This document shows positions 5,457-8,600 of a stretch of DNA of 8,600 nucleotides, piece by piece. Position numbers and translations under genes: made by a program. The stretch is taken from assembly GCA_017625185.1 (NCBI GenBank), contig JAGALN010000158.1, positions 1 through 8,600 of the forward strand, read 5' to 3'. This DNA is from Clostridia bacterium. Its GTDB lineage: Bacteria > Bacillota > Clostridia > Monoglobales > Monoglobaceae. Position 1 is the first letter of the stretch. Every line of letters begins with the position of its first letter. Below the pieces are notes generated by a model. It was given only the letters and a program-made list of their open reading frames with translations, searched no databases and was not told the DNA's origin.

Positions 5457-6543
5457 GATTTTCTTCCTCCATTTCCGATATTTCACTATGGGAAGAGGGG
5501 TCTTTCAGTTCTCCCATCAATCGCAACGATACTAAAATAATCAAAAGCACTGCCAGAATCAGCAAAAGGCCACGCAGGTATCCCTTGATGGAAATGACCA
5601 CTGCAGTCAGACAGAGTACTGCCGTCATGGTGTACAAAATGGCAACGGTCTGTTTTTGGGAAAACCCCATATCCAAAAGCCGATGATGAAGATGACCCCG
5701 ATCCGGCGACATGGGCGACCTCCCGGTGAGCAGTCGGCGGATAATGGCAAACAGTGTATCAAAAATCGGCAAGCCCAGAATCAAAATCGGTACCGCAAAG
5801 GAGATGATTGCTGAAAGCTTCAAGAATCCCTGCACCGAAATACAGGCAAGGATAAATCCTAAAAATAACGCCCCGGTATCTCCCATGAAAATTTTTGCCG
5901 GGTTGAAGTTATAGGGCAGGAAACCAAAGCCTGCGCCGGCAAGGGCTGCGGTCATAATGGCAACATTTAAGTTGTTGCTAATTAAGAAGGTCATGGCAAG
6001 CAGGGACATGGAGGCAATGGAGGAAACACCCACTGCCAGACCGTCCAGCCCGTCAATCAAATTCACCGCATTGCATACGCCCACAATCCAAATCATGGTT
6101 AAAGTAACCGAAACCCAATAATTCAAGACAAAGTGGGGCGGTCCAAACCACTGGGCAAAGGGATTGGTAAAATGACCAATCCGGACACCGGAATAGACCA
6201 CAATTGCCGCTGCCACAATCTGGCAAAGCAGCTTGATAATGGCTTTCATATCGGTCATATCGTCAATCACACCAACCGTGACGATAATGACGGAACCAAT
6301 CAAAATCCCCATGGTTTCCCTGTCAATGGTGGCAAAGCAGAGAACACTGACAATAAAACCATAGAAAATTGCCAGACCGCCAATCAAGGGAATCGGCTTT
6401 TTGTGCACCCGCCGATTGTCCTTTGGAATATCAAGTGCATTGATTTTATGTGCCAGAGAAATGACCATGGGCGTTGCCGCAAAGGAAATCAAAAACGCCA
6501 TGACCAGTGCCAGAAGTACATAAATATTATTATCGAAAAGCAT
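5449..6543 (-). CDS. tagO: Undecaprenyl-phosphate GlcNAc-1-phosphate transferase (TagO/WecA family)
   Basis: This polytopic membrane enzyme transfers GlcNAc-1-P from UDP-GlcNAc to undecaprenyl phosphate, the first step of wall teichoic acid, capsule or similar polymers. The 364 residues contain about ten to eleven hydrophobic helices. Polyprenyl-phosphate transferase motifs appear in order: DIPKDNRRVHKKPIPLIGG (38-56), the Mg-binding pair in GVIDDMTD (91-98), NAVNLIDGLDGLA (158-170), FNPAKIFMGDTG (213-224), and FDT (261-263) with the loop SPDRGHLHHR (279-288). The His-rich GHLHHR loop points to TagO/WecA rather than MraY, which carries a different C-terminal loop. A hydrophilic acidic tail ends the protein. 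Start ATG at 6543 has AGGAGG 7 nt upstream. It overlaps wecB, which makes UDP-ManNAc for the next step; a TagA-type ManNAc transferase is not in the window. Whether the sugar is GlcNAc is inferred from family and neighbour. Confidence 0.92.
   Translation of the reverse strand: MLFDNNIYVLLALVMAFLISFAATPMVISLAHKINALDIPKDNRRVHKKPIPLIGGLAIFYGFIVSVLCFATIDRETMGILIGSVIIVTVGVIDDMTDMKAIIKLLCQIVAAAIVVYSGVRIGHFTNPFAQWFGPPHFVLNYWVSVTLTMIWIVGVCNAVNLIDGLDGLAVGVSSIASMSLLAMTFLISNNLNVAIMTAALAGAGFGFLPYNFNPAKIFMGDTGALFLGFILACISVQGFLKLSAIISFAVPILILGLPIFDTLFAIIRRLLTGRSPMSPDRGHLHHRLLDMGFSQKQTVAILYTMTAVLCLTAVVISIKGYLRGLLLILAVLLIILVSLRLMGELKDPSSHSEISEMEEENHE
5466..5470 (-). promoter_or_regulatory. Ribosome-binding site of wecB inside the upstream gene
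   Basis: GGAGG lies 9 nt before ATG at 5456, within the codons for the acidic tail of the upstream transferase. It fixes the wecB start and implies translational coupling. Confidence 0.85.
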
Positions 6544-6558
6544 CTTACTTCCTCCTGT

Positions 6559-6577
6559 CAGCCGGATGTTACGGCTG
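6559..6577 (-). other. Small hairpin spanning the trpS stop, just before the tagO ribosome-binding site
   Basis: CAGCCG and CGGCTG form a 6-bp GC-rich stem with a 7-nt loop. On the - strand the left arm encodes the last Gln-Pro of TrpS, the loop holds the TAA, and the right arm ends 2 nt before AGGAGG of the next gene. No T-run follows, so it is not an intrinsic terminator. It could tune translation of the transferase, or be chance. Confidence 0.45.
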
Positions 6578-7570
6578 GATAAATCCTACCTTGCGATATA
6601 CCTTGGAGAGGGTTTTCATGGCAGTTCTGGATGCAATTTCCGCACCGTTTCTGTAAACCTGCTCCAGATAATCCTTGTTTGCCATCAGGTCATTGTATCT
6701 TTCCTGAATGGGACGCAGGGTTTCCGCAACCGCCTCTGCAACGGCGTTTTTGAAATCACCGTAGCCTTTTCCTGCAAATTCTGCTTCGATTTCTTCCATG
6801 GTTTTTCCGGTGGTAGCAGAGTAGATGCTCATCAGGTTCATGACACCCTCTTTTCCCTCACCCCGCTTGACCTCCGCCTGGGAATCTGTTACTGCACGCT
6901 TAATCTTCTTGACTACGGCATCAATGGGATCAAGCATTAAGATATAGCCGTTCTCATTGGGGTCGGACTTGGACATCTTCTGGTGGGGGTCCTGAAGGCT
7001 CATAATCCGTGCGCCCACCTTGGGGATATACCCGTCCGGAACCTTAAAGGTATCGCTATAGGCATTGTTAAACCGGTTAGCCAAATCTCGGGTCAGCTCC
7101 AGGTGTTGCTTCTGGTCCTCGCCCACCGGAACCAAATCCGCCTGATAGAGCAAAATATCTGCCGCCATCAGGGATGGATAGGTAAAGAGTCCTGCATTGA
7201 TGTTATTTTCATGCTTCTTGGACTTATCCTTGAACTGGGTCATCCGGGACAGTTCGCCCATGTAGGTATTGCAGGTCAACACCCAGGAAAGCTGGGCATG
7301 TGCCGGGACATGGGACTGGAAGAAAATCGGGCTCTTCTCCGGGTCCAGGCCGCAGGCAATGAAGAGTGCCAGCAGGTCCATGGCGTTCTTTCGAAAGTCT
7401 TTCGGCACCTGCCGCACCGTGATGGTGTGCAAATCTGCCAGCATAAAATAACATTCGTATTCGTCTGTTTTCTGGAGGTCCACCCAGTTCCGCAGTGCTC
7501 CCACATAGTTACCCAGTGTCAAAGCACCAGAGGGCTGAATTCCGCTTAAGATTCTCTTTTTTTCGCTCAT
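6569..7570 (-). CDS. trpS: Tryptophanyl-tRNA synthetase
   Basis: This class Ic aminoacyl-tRNA synthetase charges tRNA-Trp in the cytoplasm. The 333 residues match the bacterial length. N-terminal SGIQPSGALTLGNYVGAL (9-26) carries the HIGH-equivalent TLGN (18-21), of B. subtilis type. MLADLHTIT (43-51), GEDQKQHLELTRDLA (150-164) and the KMSKS loop (198-202) line the Trp/AMP site. The helical anticodon-binding region fills the C-terminus. Two starts compete: GTG at 7579 and ATG at 7570. ATG is preferred because it gives the normal N-terminus MSEKKRILSGIQPSG. A modest GGTGGGTG lies upstream, and the ATG follows the aminotransferase stop after a single base, suggesting coupled translation. No T-box or leader fits before it, so any tryptophan control would have to act from further upstream. 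Confidence 0.97.
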   Translation of the reverse strand: MSEKKRILSGIQPSGALTLGNYVGALRNWVDLQKTDEYECYFMLADLHTITVRQVPKDFRKNAMDLLALFIACGLDPEKSPIFFQSHVPAHAQLSWVLTCNTYMGELSRMTQFKDKSKKHENNINAGLFTYPSLMAADILLYQADLVPVGEDQKQHLELTRDLANRFNNAYSDTFKVPDGYIPKVGARIMSLQDPHQKMSKSDPNENGYILMLDPIDAVVKKIKRAVTDSQAEVKRGEGKEGVMNLMSIYSATTGKTMEEIEAEFAGKGYGDFKNAVAEAVAETLRPIQERYNDLMANKDYLEQVYRNGAEIASRTAMKTLSKVYRKVGFIQP

Positions 7571-7571
7571 T

Positions 7572-8600
7572 TTATTCACCCACCACTTCTTTTAATACAT
7601 CGCCCAGAATCCCTATTCCCTTTTTGATTTCCTCTTCTGTGGCGGTGGAGTAATTCATCCGGAAGGTACTGTATTTTGCCTTGTCGTCCACCATGGTGGT
7701 AGCACCCGGCACAAAGGCAACACCCTTATCCAGTGCCTTCTGCATTACGTCCTTGCTATCAAACTGTTCCGGCATGGTACAGAACAGGAACAGACCACCC
7801 TCAGGACGGGTATGGGTTACCGACTTGGGGAAGCACGCATCCATACAATCCATCATCAGCTGGCACTTCTTTCCGTATGCCGCCCGGAGTTTGGCAATGT
7901 GCTCGTCAATATCGTACTTGGTTACAAATTCATAGGCAATCATCTGGGACAGAACATTGGTGTGAACATCCTCCACCTGCTTGCAGATAATCATCCGCTC
8001 CATCAGGGCAGGATCGCAGCTGACGAAACCAAGACGAAGTCCCGGTGCCAAAATCTTGGAGAAAGAACCAAAGTAAACCACCCGTCCGTTTTTGTCCATG
8101 GACTTGATGGTGGGAACCTCCTCTCCAGAGAACCGAAGCTCGCCATAGGGATTATCCTCAAAGATGATAAAGTCATAGGCTTCGGAAAGTTCCAGGAGCT
8201 TCTTCCGCTTTTCCAAAGACATGGTAATACCTGACGGATTCTGGAAGGTTGCAATGGTATAGACAATCTTTACATTGGGGTGTGCCTTGAGAGTTTCCTC
8301 CAGCTTACCCAAGTCCAGACCATCTGCCTCCACCGGCACACCATAGATTTCCGCATTGTTCACACGGTAGGAATTGAGTCCCCCGATAAAGCTAGGTTCC
8401 TCGCAGATAACCCCATCCCCGGGGTTGAGCAAGGACTTTGCCGCAAGGTCAATTCCCTGTTGACCACCGCTGACAATAATGGTATCGTCCTTGTCGCTGA
8501 TGATTCCCTGACGGGTCAACCGGTCAATCACCCAGTCCCGAAGGGGGGCATACCCCTCAGTCACACCGTAGGTCAGGGCAACCTTCCCCTGATTCTTCAG
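7572..8600 (-). CDS. PLP-dependent aminotransferase, class I/II (COG1167-like), 5'-truncated by window edge
   Basis: This is a fold-type I aminotransferase, probably acting on amino acids such as aromatic, branched-chain or 2-aminoadipate substrates; the substrate is not decidable. The frame is open to base 8600 and gives 342 visible residues. An internal GTG at 8564 is not the start, since the typical ALTYGVTEGYAPLR segment continues past it. Visible motifs (visible-residue numbers): SGGQQGIDL near 44-52 for cofactor phosphate; TFQNPSG at 118-124; EDNPYGELRF at 148-157 with the Asp that contacts the pyridine nitrogen; SFSKILAPGLRLGF at 179-192, where Lys182 is the Schiff-base lysine; and FRMNYS near the end with the carboxylate-binding Arg. 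Roughly 50 N-terminal residues are missing if the protein is of the usual near-400 length. An N-terminal GntR-type regulator domain (MocR) cannot be excluded from this fragment. It precedes trpS by one base. Confidence 0.93.
   Translation of the reverse strand: MKNQGKVALTYGVTEGYAPLRDWVIDRLTRQGIISDKDDTIIVSGGQQGIDLAAKSLLNPGDGVICEEPSFIGGLNSYRVNNAEIYGVPVEADGLDLGKLEETLKAHPNVKIVYTIATFQNPSGITMSLEKRKKLLELSEAYDFIIFEDNPYGELRFSGEEVPTIKSMDKNGRVVYFGSFSKILAPGLRLGFVSCDPALMERMIICKQVEDVHTNVLSQMIAYEFVTKYDIDEHIAKLRAAYGKKCQLMMDCMDACFPKSVTHTRPEGGLFLFCTMPEQFDSKDVMQKALDKGVAFVPGATTMVDDKAKYSTFRMNYSTATEEEIKKGIGILGDVLKEVVGE

Noticed and set aside
5457..5486. A 10-codon N-terminal extension of WecB
   Set aside because: It has no suitably spaced ribosome-binding site, adds a basic segment not typical of the family, and GGAGG points to ATG at 5456.

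Overview
The window reads as a stretch of chromosome from a Bacillota bacterium, most likely an anaerobic Clostridia member (Lachnospiraceae/Oscillospiraceae-like). The grounds are strong AGGAGG ribosome-binding sites on almost every gene, a long EF-Ts of the clostridial type, a flavin reductase-rubredoxin fusion typical of anaerobes, and a B. subtilis-type TrpS. Genus cannot be fixed from this sequence.

Layout. Positions 1-689 hold the 3' part of tsf on the + strand, closed by a strong hairpin terminator (701-737). Everything else is on the - strand, read from right to left. (i) A tightly packed five-gene run: 5'-truncated PLP aminotransferase (7572-8600), trpS (6569-7570), a TagO/WecA-type phosphoglycosyl transferase (5449-6543), UDP-GlcNAc 2-epimerase wecB (4332-5456) and a flavin reductase-rubredoxin fusion (3640-4293). 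Junctions are 1 nt, 25 nt, an 8-nt overlap and 38 nt. (ii) A consensus sigma-A promoter (3583-3611) and a leader of about 80 nt drive rplU (L21), rpmA (L27) and obg. A terminator-like hairpin between rpmA and obg probably lowers obg expression. (iii) A perfect hairpin terminator (1476-1512) follows obg. Its T-tract abuts the ribosome-binding site of two half-length TauE/SafE permease genes (1111-1464 and 715-1098). The second of these ends inside the loop of the tsf terminator, so the convergent units share one hairpin.

How the genes relate. tagO and wecB are a functional pair: the first starts a lipid-linked polymer with GlcNAc-1-P, and the second supplies UDP-ManNAc for wall teichoic acid or capsule. 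rplU-rpmA-obg is the standard 50S/GTPase ribosome-assembly cluster, but without the prp protease gene that usually sits between rplU and rpmA in Bacillota. Correspondingly, L27 here has no cleavable N-terminal extension. The remaining genes are housekeeping or redox genes co-transcribed without an obvious shared pathway.

I see no mobile element, CRISPR array, tRNA, rRNA or defence system, and no clear previously undescribed system. No stretch over 300 bases lacks a gene. The most interesting signals are regulatory and architectural: the prp-less L27, hairpins at two junctions where no internal promoter is evident, and the split TauE pair.
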